Assembly (NCBI RefSeq): GCF_900637185.1
Contig: NZ_LR134352.1
Location: 2,532,001-2,596,000 of the forward strand
Reading direction: 5' to 3'
Source of the DNA: Nocardia asteroides
GTDB taxonomy: Bacteria > Actinomycetota > Actinomycetes > Mycobacteriales > Mycobacteriaceae
DNA: 64,000 bases
Shown here in pieces: positions 44,079 through 52,158 of this stretch. Numbering within the stretch: the first letter of the stretch is position 1; every line of letters begins with the position of its first letter. A program made the position numbers and the translations under genes. The notes beneath the pieces were generated by a model. The model searched no databases. It was not told the DNA's origin and was given only the letters and a program-made list of their open reading frames with translations.

Positions 44079-44822
44079 TCAGTTCGACGGCTTCCAGGTG
44101 ATCTTGCCGCCCTGGAAATCCTGGGCCTTGCCGCCCTGGTAGTCGTACTCGTCGCTGGTGGGGTAGCCGTAGCGGCCGCCTTCGGAGCCCGCGCGGATCC
44201 AGTCGGCCTGGATGCTGCCCCACACCGCGTGCGCGCCGGTCGCCGAGGACCAGTAGATGGCGCCGGTCGGGAACATCGAGAACTGGCCGTCGGCCTTGCC
44301 CGCCTTGGCGACGTCGCTGAGCGGGAACCCCAGCGGGCTCGACTCCCAGCCGAGCGCGGCCCACTTGTCCCGGATCGGCCCGCTGATCTGGTGCGCGCCG
44401 GTGCCGACGGACCAGTAGATCGAGCCCTTCTGGAAGTGGTTGTACCGGCCCGCGCCGCCCGGGGTGGATTCCTCGCGGGTCACCGGGTACCCGAGCTTGC
44501 CGCCCTCGTTGCCCAGTTCGGCGAACTTGTCGCGGATCTGCCCGGCGACGGTGCGCGCCTCGGTGTCGGGGTGCCAGTAGATGGCCGCGTTGTTGGCGAA
44601 GGTCTGGTATTTGCCGCCCGCGGCCGCGTCGGATTCGGGGGAGGTGGGGTCACCGAGCGCGGCGCCGCCCGCCTGGTCGTATTCGATCTCGATCGCACCG
44701 CCCACCTCGAAGTCGCCGATCTTGCGCGCCTGCGCGGTGCCCGCGAGGGCCAAGGGCAGCACGGCCGCGGCCGCCAGCACGGCGATCCCGCGCGATCGAA
44801 GGGTTCGTCGGTGAAATGCCAC
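44079..44822 (-). CDS. secreted LGFP-repeat protein
   Basis: 247 residues from GTG 44822, which has AGGGAG 6 bases upstream. A signal peptide is clear: basic FHRRTLRSRG, hydrophobic IAVLAAAAVLPLALAG, cleavage near AQA. The mature part has about four LGFP-type repeats, each with an aromatic W and the LG(Y/F)P turn: LGDPTS, LGYPVTREE, LGFPLSDV, YGYPTSDEYD. Between them lie FQKGSIYWS and FPTGAIYWS motifs. LGFP modules anchor proteins to the mycolyl-arabinogalactan envelope in mycolate-containing bacteria. It converges on the YbjN-like gene with only 3 bases between them. Confidence 0.88.
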   Translation of the reverse strand: MAFHRRTLRSRGIAVLAAAAVLPLALAGTAQARKIGDFEVGGAIEIEYDQAGGAALGDPTSPESDAAAGGKYQTFANNAAIYWHPDTEARTVAGQIRDKFAELGNEGGKLGYPVTREESTPGGAGRYNHFQKGSIYWSVGTGAHQISGPIRDKWAALGWESSPLGFPLSDVAKAGKADGQFSMFPTGAIYWSSATGAHAVWGSIQADWIRAGSEGGRYGYPTSDEYDYQGGKAQDFQGGKITWKPSN

Positions 44823-44928
44823 AGGAAACTCCCTGGTCGAATCGTTGTTCGGTGAATTTCGGCGCTCGACCCCGACCGGCACCGCACCCGAACCTACCCC
44901 CTCGACCGCGTGCGTAACAGTGAGCTTT

Positions 44929-45537
44929 CTAACCTTCGCGGCCCGGATCGATCGACATCAGCACGTCCAACCCGCGGGCGAAGTCGTCCGGGTGGGCGTC
45001 GTCGAGCAGCAGGTGCTGCAGCATGAAGCCGGGCAGCACGCCGATGATCGTCTTGGCCAGCGCGTCCACGTCGGCGTCGGGTGCGATCCAGCCGAGCTCG
45101 CGCATCCGCACCGCGTACTCGCGCCACAGATCGCGCATGGCCGCGATGGCGAACCGCACCGGCTCGCCCGTCTCCGGCTGCACCATCGCCAGCGCCCATG
45201 CCTGCGGCGCCAGCCGCAACGGGCCGTCGGGTCCACCGCGCTTGATCACCTCGGTGGTCAGCAGCCGGACCACCTCCGAGGGTGTCGGCGCGACCTCGCT
45301 GCGGATGATCTCGGCGAGCCGGGCCCGCAGTGGTGTCATCGTGCGCGCCACGAGCGCGGCGATGATCTCGTTCTTGCTGGTGAAGTACCGGTAGACCGCG
45401 CCGGCCGACAGTCCCGATTCGGTGAACACGTCCTGCATCGAGGTCTCGTGGAAGCCCTTCCTGGCGAAGCAGAGCTGGGCCGCGTCGAGGATCTGCTGCC
45501 TGCGGCGTTCGAGGTGTTCTTCGCTGACTCGGGGCAT
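44929..45537 (-). CDS. TetR-family regulator of the adjacent permease
   Basis: 202 residues. HTH: QILDAAQLCFARKGFHETSMQDVF then SGLSAGAVYRYFTSKNEIIAALV. The C-terminal ligand domain is alpha-helical. The ATG at 45537 has no Shine-Dalgarno site; the promoter lies close enough for a leaderless message. It is divergent from the permease at 45641, and two inverted copies of an operator-like sequence lie between the genes. It probably represses both. Confidence 0.88.
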   Translation of the reverse strand: MPRVSEEHLERRRQQILDAAQLCFARKGFHETSMQDVFTESGLSAGAVYRYFTSKNEIIAALVARTMTPLRARLAEIIRSEVAPTPSEVVRLLTTEVIKRGGPDGPLRLAPQAWALAMVQPETGEPVRFAIAAMRDLWREYAVRMRELGWIAPDADVDALAKTIIGVLPGFMLQHLLLDDAHPDDFARGLDVLMSIDPGREG

Positions 45538-45551
45538 GACTAAAAATAAAA

Positions 45552-45622
45552 CGAATATCCGTTCTTGACAAGCGGGTGCGAGGGGTGTCACCGTGAGATC
45601 CATCAAAAAGAACGAACATTCG
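45552..45622. promoter_or_regulatory. two inverted operator copies between TetR and permease genes
   Basis: CGAATATCCGTTCTT (45552-45566) and, inverted, AAGAACGAACATTCG (45608-45622), which reads CGAATGTTCGTTCTT on the other strand: 13 of 15 identical. TTGACA (45565-45570) is a likely -35 of the permease promoter overlapping the first copy. Each copy has near-palindromic CGAA/TTCG half-sites. Confidence 0.7.
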
Positions 45623-45640
45623 CTTTAAGGGGAGAATGTC

Positions 45641-46609
45641 ATGACGATCACCCGCCGAGCAGTGGCTCTCGGTCTCGCGGCCACCGCGCTGCAGGCCCTG
45701 CTCCTGATCGCCTTCGCCTGGCCCGCCGTCAACCTCGCACCGCGTGACCTGCCGATCGCGGTCACCGGCCCGCAGTCCGCGCAGGTCATCCAGCAGCTGC
45801 AGCAGCGCAGCCCCGACTCCTTCGCCATCAGCACCCTCACCGACTCCCGCGCCGCCCGCGCCGCCCTGGCCGACAACGAGATCTACGGCGCCGTCGTCAC
45901 CGGCGAGGGCGCGCCGCAGGTGCTCGTCGCCTCGGCCGCCTCACCCGCCGTCGCGCAGCAGCTCACCGCCCTGGCCCAGCAGCTCAGCGGCGTCCCGGCC
46001 GCGCCGGTGCAGGACGTGGTCGCCACCGATTCCGACGATCCGCGTGGCGCCGGTTTCGGTTCCATGGTGCTGCCCCTGGTGATGTCGGGGATCGCCGCCG
46101 GTGTCCTGCTCACCATGCTCGTCCCCGGTTTCGGCGCCCGGCTTGCGGGCCTGGTCACCTTCGGCGTCGCGGGCGGCCTGCTCAGCACCCTGATCTTCCA
46201 CACCTGGCTGTCGATCGTCCCCGGCTCCTACCTGGAACTGGCCGCCATCGCCGGCCTGGCCGCCTTCACCGTCTCCACCACCATCGTCGGCCTGGCCGCC
46301 GCCATCGGCCGCCCCGGCATCGGCCTCGGCGCCCTCCTGATGCTCCTCATCGGCAACCCCTTCTCCGCCGCCACCTCCGCCCCCGAACTCCTCCCGCAGC
46401 CCTGGGGCGCCATCGGCCAGCTCTGCCCGCCCGGCGCCGCCGCCTCCCTCCTCCGCTCGATCGCCTACTTCGACGGCGCCGGCGCTCTGGCTCCCCTCGC
46501 AGTCCTGCTCACCTGGTCCGCCGCAGGCCTGACCCTCCTCGCCGTCGGCGCCCTCCGCACCCCCACCACAGCCCCCACCACCCCCGACCCGGTCGCCGTC
46601 CCAGCCTGA
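45641..46609 (+). CDS. ABC-2-type/YhgE-like membrane protein
   Basis: 322 residues. One N-terminal membrane span (ALGLAATALQALLLIAFAWPAV), an extracytoplasmic domain of ~110 residues (LPIAVTGPQSAQVIQQLQ, DNEIYGAVVTGEGAPQVLVASAAS, AVAQQLTALAQQL), then five more hydrophobic segments to the C-terminus. This is the layout of ABC-2 permease subunits and YhgE/Pip-like proteins. No ATPase partner is adjacent. Its promoter contains TetR-like operators, so it is probably an inducible exporter or envelope-stress protein. SD AGGGGAGAA precedes the ATG. Confidence 0.78.
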   Translation: MTITRRAVALGLAATALQALLLIAFAWPAVNLAPRDLPIAVTGPQSAQVIQQLQQRSPDSFAISTLTDSRAARAALADNEIYGAVVTGEGAPQVLVASAASPAVAQQLTALAQQLSGVPAAPVQDVVATDSDDPRGAGFGSMVLPLVMSGIAAGVLLTMLVPGFGARLAGLVTFGVAGGLLSTLIFHTWLSIVPGSYLELAAIAGLAAFTVSTTIVGLAAAIGRPGIGLGALLMLLIGNPFSAATSAPELLPQPWGAIGQLCPPGAAASLLRSIAYFDGAGALAPLAVLLTWSAAGLTLLAVGALRTPTTAPTTPDPVAVPA

Positions 46610-46625
46610 CCACACGACCTACGAT

Positions 46626-46653
46626 GCTCCGCACGAGAACCTTCGTGCGGAGC
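46626..46653. terminator. hairpin after the permease gene
   Basis: 11-bp perfect stem GCTCCGCACGA / TCGTGCGGAGC (46626-46636 with 46643-46653), 6-base loop, 17 bases after the stop codon, followed by a short CTGTTT stretch. Confidence 0.75.
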
Positions 46654-46739
46654 CTCAGCCTGTTTGCGGGCCATGCGAACCCCCTCGCGTCCTTGCAACC
46701 TGTCGCGCTGGCAGGCGATCCCTGGATGAGGTTCGTATC

Positions 46740-47075
46740 GTGGTTCCAATGACCGATGACGACCGGACGCTGCTAGGGCTTCTCGACGACTCGCCGCTGA
46801 CGTCTCCCAGCGCAATCGACGACATTCGAGATTTCATCACCGCCGGTGAGTACGGACTCGCGTTCGACACGCTGTGCTCGCGCTTGTACGAAGACGAGCA
46901 TCAGGTCACGCGCACATACTTCGAGCGTCTGCAGGCAGCCGGGAAGTCGTTGTACCTGCCGCGATCCGCCGACGGTCTCGGTGAGCTGGTTGCCGATGCC
47001 AATGTCGAGGCGATGGCCAGTAGAGGTGACTATGCACTGGTCAGGTGGTTCGGAGTCGAAGTTCGTGCTCAGTGA
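46740..47075 (+). CDS. MafI-family immunity protein (orphan)
   Basis: 111 residues. The sequence TSPSAIDDIRDFITAGEYGL, then AFDTLCSRLYEDEHQVTRTYFERLQAAGKSL is the conserved all-helical core of MafI-type immunity proteins that neutralise MafB-like polymorphic toxins. Starts are GTG 46740 or ATG 46749. No toxin gene lies upstream; the preceding gene is an unrelated permease with a terminator. Codon usage is less GC-biased than in neighbours, which suggests horizontal gain. Two further genes follow on the same strand. Confidence 0.72.
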   Translation: MVPMTDDDRTLLGLLDDSPLTSPSAIDDIRDFITAGEYGLAFDTLCSRLYEDEHQVTRTYFERLQAAGKSLYLPRSADGLGELVADANVEAMASRGDYALVRWFGVEVRAQ

Positions 47076-47149
47076 GCTGACGCGGACTCTGCACGGAATG
47101 CAGTCCTCGTACGAAGACATGATGTCCTCGGTTGGAAGGAACCTCCCCG

Positions 47150-47563
47150 ATGCGGGAAGACAGTAGGCTCGAAGCTGTTGATGCGGATGTTATCTCGTGT
47201 CTGGAGATCGTCCAGTTTCGCCCGGTAGGTTCAGCGTTGTCCGAATGCGTCGTGAGGTGTCTTTCCGGCACGCTGAGAATCGGCGACGTTGTCAGTTCGC
47301 ATTGGGCAGGTGACGGCACAGAAGTCGTGGTATGCCTCGAGGTCTCGCGAATTCTTCGGTACGGACAGGACTGCGACCTGCTGGATCCGCCACACAATGC
47401 CATGTTGAATCTTGTCGGAGCGCTCCCATACGATGCTCGCTTTCCGAACATTCACCCACTCGATCGGTTGACAATCGCTCCTGCATCGAAGTCTCGCCAG
47501 TCGAGTCAGGACGAGTGGCGTTGCGACACGTGCGCCCCGACAGGGCTGAAAGGTGATAGATGA
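47150..47563 (+). CDS. hypothetical protein, 137 aa, low-GC island
   Basis: 137 residues, ATG 47150 with GGAAGGA 9 bases upstream. The middle is predicted beta-rich (VQFRPVGSALSECVVRCLSG, VVVCLEVSRILRYGQDCDLLD). Residues about 45-60 (GTLRIGDVVSSHW) recall the small beta-barrel of translation-factor domain 2, a pattern also found in some immunity proteins, but no family can be named. Six cysteines. Base composition is clearly lower in GC than the flanks. Its stop overlaps the next start by four bases. Confidence 0.6.
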   Translation: MREDSRLEAVDADVISCLEIVQFRPVGSALSECVVRCLSGTLRIGDVVSSHWAGDGTEVVVCLEVSRILRYGQDCDLLDPPHNAMLNLVGALPYDARFPNIHPLDRLTIAPASKSRQSSQDEWRCDTCAPTGLKGDR

Positions 47564-48393
47564 ATTCGGAATCGGTTGACGGCTTCGGTCGCTGGCGCAC
47601 TCCACTTCTCGGTGGCGCCGCGGGGCTGCTGGTGGTCGCGTTTGTGCTCGCGCCCGGTCCTGTTGCGGCGAAGGCGGTCGGTGTGGGGATCGGCGGGGCG
47701 GGGGAGTTGCGGGCTGCGCTTCAGGAAGCCTTTGTCGGGTACTGGGGGACCGGTGTTCGGGAGTTCTCGCCGGCGCTGGCCGACGTGGTGGACTACTGGT
47801 TCTGGTATCACGTCGCCAAAGCTGTTGTGGCAGTGGGGTTGTTGGTGGTGCTGGCTCTGCTGGGAGCGGTGGTCTGGCGGTCGTTTCGGCAGGCGGCCGG
47901 TCGTTCGCGGGGCTTCCGGATCGCGCTCGGATTCGCGGGAAGCTCCACGCTGGGGGCGGGGTTGGTCGCGTTGGTGGCGGTGATGGTCAATGTGCAAGGG
48001 GCGGTGGCGCCGTATTCGTCGGTGCTTCCGATGGTCATGGAAGGGGCTGTGGGGGAGGAGCTTTCGGTCGTGCTCGGGCAGGTCGACCGGGAGTTGGGGA
48101 GTGCGCAGGGGTGGTCGCCCGCTGTCGAGGTGATGGTGGAGGACTTCTCGCTGTATCACCTGGCGATGGTGGTGATCGCGGGGCTGGTGGCGCTCGGAAG
48201 TCTCGGGGCCGGGGTGGCGCTGTGGCGGGCGCGGGCGGGGTTCGCGGAGCGGCGGCTGCGGCGAGTGGTGACGGGGTCGGCGGTTGTCGCGGTGGGACTG
48301 GGGGTGCTGTTCGGGGTGGTCGCCGCGGCGAATGCGACGACTGTCGCCGATCCGGCGCCCGCGTTGCACGCCGTGTTCGACGGCGGGTGGTGA
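47560..48393 (+). CDS. four-helix membrane protein of unknown function
   Basis: 277 residues. Hydrophobic segments: LLGGAAGLLVVAFVLAPG, VVAVGLLVVLALLGAVVW, STLGAGLVALVAVMVN, LAMVVIAGLVALGSLGAGVAL and VVAVGLGVLFGVVAAANA. Between spans 1-2 and 3-4 lie two similar extracytoplasmic loops of ~60 residues (AALQEAFVGYWGTGVREFSP.., SVVLGQVDRELGSAQGWSPAV..) each followed by WF/LYH-A-VV, suggesting internal duplication. ATGA overlap ties it to the unknown gene before it. No family recognised. Confidence 0.65.
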   Translation: MNSESVDGFGRWRTPLLGGAAGLLVVAFVLAPGPVAAKAVGVGIGGAGELRAALQEAFVGYWGTGVREFSPALADVVDYWFWYHVAKAVVAVGLLVVLALLGAVVWRSFRQAAGRSRGFRIALGFAGSSTLGAGLVALVAVMVNVQGAVAPYSSVLPMVMEGAVGEELSVVLGQVDRELGSAQGWSPAVEVMVEDFSLYHLAMVVIAGLVALGSLGAGVALWRARAGFAERRLRRVVTGSAVVAVGLGVLFGVVAAANATTVADPAPALHAVFDGGW

Positions 48394-48399
48394 GGGGTC

Positions 48400-49170
48400 T
48401 CAGGCGAGGCGTTCGTCCGGCTCGCCGAATTCCTGGTGGTAGCGCTGGGCGCGCAGCAGCATGCGGCGGATGCCGGCGATCATGCGGTCGGTGGAGAGGG
48501 GTTCGGCGATGATGGGGTCGCCGGTTTTGACGTAGTAGCGGCCGTCGTCGTAGTCCATCCACCAGAAGGTGCGGCCGGGGCCGGGGCGGGCGTCGACAGC
48601 GGGACCGGAGAAGGCGGAGATCTCGCCGAAGGCGTGGCGGCGGCGCTGGAAGATGCGGTTGAGCTGGTCGGCGGAGCTGAGCTGGCCGGCCCGGTATTCG
48701 AAGTGCTCTTCCTCGGCGGCGAGTTGTTCGCGGCGCACCTCGACCGGTGACCTGGTGCCCGGCTTCGCGCGAGGGAGCGCCGCGACCGTGAGCGCGGCCA
48801 CCTGGTCGGCGGTGCAGTAGGTCAGCACGACATCGCCGCCCACATCCGCCGCGCTGCCCCGCGCCTGGGTGAGAGTGGCGCCCACGGGCCCCCGGATCGC
48901 ACCGTGGAAGCGGATGGCATGCGAGTCGTCTTGTCCGACAAACCCTTTGGATTCGACTCTGGCATCGGGATCGAGCAGGACCGTCAGCGCGTGTTCGACC
49001 GCGGGATCGTATTTGCGGAGCAGGCTCTCGACCGCGGCCTCCCGATGCCGTTTCAGCTCGTCGAAGTCCGCGATATCGGTGCGGTACTGCAACGGGTAGG
49101 GGAGACGGTCACGACCGTAGCCCGACCACAGGATCTCGAACTCGGTGCCGGTGAATTCAGTTCGATGCAC
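48400..49170 (-). CDS. EspG-family chaperone of ESX secretion
   Basis: 256 residues. The family opening FTGTEFEILWSGYGRDRLPYP and the beta-sheet core (HGAIRGPVGATLTQARGS, VVLTYCTADQVAALTVAALP, GDPIIAEPLSTDRMIAGIRRML) match EspG proteins. EspG binds PE-PPE dimers in the cytosol and delivers them to the type VII machinery. It overlaps the PPE-like gene by 14 bases, the natural partner. No ESX core component (EccB, EccC, EccD, MycP) is in the window. Confidence 0.85.
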   Translation of the reverse strand: MHRTEFTGTEFEILWSGYGRDRLPYPLQYRTDIADFDELKRHREAAVESLLRKYDPAVEHALTVLLDPDARVESKGFVGQDDSHAIRFHGAIRGPVGATLTQARGSAADVGGDVVLTYCTADQVAALTVAALPRAKPGTRSPVEVRREQLAAEEEHFEYRAGQLSSADQLNRIFQRRRHAFGEISAFSGPAVDARPGPGRTFWWMDYDDGRYYVKTGDPIIAEPLSTDRMIAGIRRMLLRAQRYHQEFGEPDERLA

Positions 49171-50464
49171 TGTCGAGGTCTCCGCCGATCACCGGGGGCA
49201 CTGTCCTGATTCCGTCCGCACCGATCAACTCGTCTCCGTTCTCCTGGGTGATCAGGTACTCGGGGATGCCCTTGGTCCGCTCGTCGTCCGCGCCGCCGCG
49301 ATGGGCGCCGGGCGCGCCCATCCCCGACATGCCGGTCGCGCCACGACCACCGGCGGCCGAGCCCGCACGACTGGCCGCTGCCGCCGCGCCGGGTGATTGG
49401 TTCCCGGGGACGCTGCGCCCCGGTGACGCCACACCGGGATTCCCGCTGCCCGGCGTTCCCGGTTGCCGACTCCCCAGGGACCCCCGGCTGCCGCCCGCCG
49501 ATCCGCCGCCCCCCAGCGGCGTGGTGCCGGTGCCCGGACTGGTCGACGTGGTGCCGGGCGTGGTCGAACCCGCTGTCGTGGATTGCGGTGTCGTGCTCTG
49601 CGTCGTGGTGTTGGCCTCCGTGGCGGACGGTGTAGTCGAAGAAGTTTCGGTGTCGTCGCCGGAAGAACCGTCATCCGTGGAATTCGGTGTCGTGCCGTCC
49701 GCGGTGGTCTCGTCGAGTGAACCGGTACCGGCCGACTGATCCTGTGTGCCACCGTTGTTCGCCCCGCCGGTGCCGCCCGTCAACCCGGTGTCGCCGGTGC
49801 TGTCGGTGATGGTGGGCGCGGTGGGCAGGAAGGGCACGCCGTTGTCGGTCTGGACGGCGACCTGACCGTAGACCGTGCGCAGAATCCGCCGGGCCTCGTC
49901 GGTGGCCTCCTGCTGATTGTGTTCGTCGACCTTCATCACGCCGTCGCCGGGCAGCGTCTTGCCGGTGACGCTCTCCCTGGCGGTCAGACCCGGCATCAAC
50001 GCCTGGGTCTCCTCGATGCCGGTACGCATCTCCGACAGTTTCAGGCTGATCGCCGTAGCCGCCTGCGACAGCGGAATCGACTGCTCCGCATAGCTGTTCA
50101 CGGCTTGCACCGCGGCGTCGGCGGCGAGTCCCGTCCAGCCGCCGCGATCACCGACGCCGGTGACGGTGCGGGCGAACTCCTGATTGAACTTGTAGAACGT
50201 GCCCATCAGGTTCATCCCGATATTGGCCCACGCCGTGACCGCGTCGTCGACCAGCTTCGGTTTCATCGCGGCCACCGCGGCCTGCATGTCCGCCAGCGAG
50301 AGACTGTCGTAGTTGTCCGGGGTGCCGATGTGCGGCGGTTGGGTGTCGCCACTGAAGATGGAGGCGTAGTTGCCCGATTTCTGGCGGTTGTAGATCCCGG
50401 CGCGCTCGGTGTTCCACTGTTCCTGCGCGGCGATCACCCGGCTCTTGTACTCCTCGTAGGTCAC
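49157..50464 (-). CDS. PPE-like type VII secretion substrate
   Basis: 435 residues. The N-terminal ~185 residues are helical with a WxG turn (GGWTGLAADAAVQAVNSY, W110-T-G112). Residues about 220-390 are Thr/Ser/Gly/Pro-rich and probably extended. The C-terminus PEYLITQENGDELIG...VPPVIGG resembles that of the other PPE-like protein at 25766. There is no signal peptide. It overlaps the PE-like gene by four bases upstream and espG by 14 bases downstream, so the three form a cargo-chaperone unit. Confidence 0.82.
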   Translation of the reverse strand: MTYEEYKSRVIAAQEQWNTERAGIYNRQKSGNYASIFSGDTQPPHIGTPDNYDSLSLADMQAAVAAMKPKLVDDAVTAWANIGMNLMGTFYKFNQEFARTVTGVGDRGGWTGLAADAAVQAVNSYAEQSIPLSQAATAISLKLSEMRTGIEETQALMPGLTARESVTGKTLPGDGVMKVDEHNQQEATDEARRILRTVYGQVAVQTDNGVPFLPTAPTITDSTGDTGLTGGTGGANNGGTQDQSAGTGSLDETTADGTTPNSTDDGSSGDDTETSSTTPSATEANTTTQSTTPQSTTAGSTTPGTTSTSPGTGTTPLGGGGSAGGSRGSLGSRQPGTPGSGNPGVASPGRSVPGNQSPGAAAAASRAGSAAGGRGATGMSGMGAPGAHRGGADDERTKGIPEYLITQENGDELIGADGIRTVPPVIGGDLDSASN

Positions 50465-50841
50465 AACGGGCCTCCCGCCGCGGTGATCTGGGCGCCGGAG
50501 TTTTCATCCTGGGCGACGAAGTTGGCAATCGCCTTGGCGACAACTTCTTTCGCTGTTTGCACGGCTTCGATGTGCTGTCGGAGAACGGTGTCCAGCGCTC
50601 GGTCGCCACCCGATGCGGTGAGAGAAAACTTGTCCTCCAGCGTCTTGCTCGAATCGAATGTGCCGAACCCCGAGATTCGGCTTACGCGCTCGACCGATGC
50701 GAACACGTCTTCGAGACGGGCGATGTGGTCATCGCACACTCGATCGAGATCGCGGCCGACTTCCGGATCGAGCGCCAATTCACCCGCGTTCGCTTGGGTC
50801 AACAGCTGATTCCACTGCTTCGGATCGACGCCGAGAATCAT
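50461..50841 (-). CDS. PE-like helical partner protein
   Basis: 126 residues, nearly all alpha-helical with coiled-coil character (VGRDLDRVCDDHIARLEDVF, VLRQHIEAVQTAKEVVAKAI). A Pro-Glu signature is absent, but position, size and coupling (4-base overlap with the PPE-like gene) match the PE slot. It probably pairs with the PPE-like protein and exposes the ESX export signal. Start ATG 50841 with GGTGACGAG just before it. Confidence 0.7.
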   Translation of the reverse strand: MILGVDPKQWNQLLTQANAGELALDPEVGRDLDRVCDDHIARLEDVFASVERVSRISGFGTFDSSKTLEDKFSLTASGGDRALDTVLRQHIEAVQTAKEVVAKAIANFVAQDENSGAQITAAGGPL

Positions 50842-50851
50842 CTCGTCACCA

Positions 50852-51427
50852 TCAGTTCGCTGGGAGGTATGCGGCCAGGGCATTGGCGATACGTGTCGCC
50901 TCGGCACACGGTTCGGGCGGATTCTTCGCCGAAACGCGGTTCTGTAGATGGAAGTCGACAGAACCGTCGGCGACCTCGACGCTGACATAGCAGGCAAGAT
51001 CGCTAGATGCGCCGATCGGTCGGAACTGGAGCGCGTTGTGCTCGCCGACCTGCAGATCGGTGAAGCCGGTGTACTTCGTCGTCTGCTGCCTGGACTCGGC
51101 CAGGGTGTGCTCGGACGACATGAGCGCGATGCTGTATTGATTCGCGGGGTCTTTCCAGGCGCAGACCTTCCACCCGGTGAAGTCGACACCGGCGACATCC
51201 TTGGTCTTACTCCCCGCATTCAACCCCACCCCACTGACGGCCGAATCCGGGAGCGAACACGGATCCCACACCTTCGCCTCGGCATCCACCGAACTGGGAC
51301 TCGCCGCCACACTCACACTGCTCGTCGAGGTGGCCCCCGATTCCGGCTCGCTGTCGGCGCAGCCGACGGCGGCCAGCCCCACAGCGAGAACTCCGACGAC
51401 CTTCACCACACTGCCCCGCACTGTCAT
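50852..51427 (-). CDS. DUF3558-type lipoprotein
   Basis: 191 residues. Signal peptide with hydrophobic VVKVVGVLAVGLAAVGC and lipobox AVGC (Cys about 23), followed by a Ser/Thr linker. The folded part has four cysteines: CSLPDSAVSG, GWKVCAWKD, DLACYVSVEV, PEPCAEATRI, which is the DUF3558 pattern of mycobacterial lipoproteins. It should sit on the outer face of the cytoplasmic membrane. The start may be ATG 51427 or ATG 51436 (AGGAGG lies between 2 and 11 bases away). It ends 10 bases before the PE-like start. Confidence 0.8.
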   Translation of the reverse strand: MTVRGSVVKVVGVLAVGLAAVGCADSEPESGATSTSSVSVAASPSSVDAEAKVWDPCSLPDSAVSGVGLNAGSKTKDVAGVDFTGWKVCAWKDPANQYSIALMSSEHTLAESRQQTTKYTGFTDLQVGEHNALQFRPIGASSDLACYVSVEVADGSVDFHLQNRVSAKNPPEPCAEATRIANALAAYLPAN

Positions 51428-51639
51428 CGCGACCATCCCCTCCTGGTAGACAGCGACGCTCTCGCCCCGAGCGACCACGGCTGTGCAGAGTCTAGTCCGA
51501 ACCTTGCCGAACTTGGCCGCCCGCATCCATGCGGCAGGAGCTGCGGACACCGCGCCGAGGACAGACGACGACCCTCGTCGGATCCCCCACCACGGGTTTT
51601 GTCAGGACCGGCCTTCGGCATCGTCGGGCGCGCGTACCC

Positions 51640-52158
51640 CTACTCAGCCGCGCACGGAGAGGCCGCGGTCAGGGTGAAGCGTGTTTCGCGGCTGGTCTGG
51701 TGGCGCTGTACCGCGACAGAGAATCCACGGGAATCCTCGTAGGACCTGTTCACGGGGTCGTCGCCAGGGACCGGGTCGGGTACCGGGGTGAAACCGTGCG
51801 CGGTCATGGCCTCGAGGTTTGCCAGGGCGCGGTCGATGAACTCCGGAGTCGGGTCGATCTTCGTCTTCTCGTAGTAGGGCGTCCACGGCGGGCCCACGGC
51901 CCGCAGCGAGTTCGGGTCGTTGCGGCAGCCGTTGCCGAGCCGGACATTGCCGAGTTCGACCGTTGTCGGTTCGGGCCATATCAGCGTGAAGTGCTGGGCG
52001 ACAAGTGGTTTCGCCTCGGCGACCGTCAAGCCGGTGGTGTCTTCGATGTCCTGGTTGCTCGGCCCTTCGTAGATCCAGCCGGAGCAACCCGCGAGGGTGG
52101 ACGCCATGACCGCCACCAGCAGCGGAAGCAGCCGGGCGGCACCGGTCGGTCTCGTCAT
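51640..52158 (-). CDS. lipoprotein, tandem paralog B
   Basis: 172 residues. Signal peptide LLPLLVAVMASTLAGC with lipobox LAGC. The mature domain shares its whole layout with the upstream neighbour: FTLIWPEPTTVELGNVRLGNGC, AVGPPWTPYYEK, FIDRALANLEAMTAHGFTPV, SYEDSRGFSV and the ending SPCAAE. Two cysteines of the mature part are conserved between the two. Fold unknown. Its ATG overlaps the stop of paralog A by four bases. Confidence 0.78.
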   Translation of the reverse strand: MTRPTGAARLLPLLVAVMASTLAGCSGWIYEGPSNQDIEDTTGLTVAEAKPLVAQHFTLIWPEPTTVELGNVRLGNGCRNDPNSLRAVGPPWTPYYEKTKIDPTPEFIDRALANLEAMTAHGFTPVPDPVPGDDPVNRSYEDSRGFSVAVQRHQTSRETRFTLTAASPCAAE

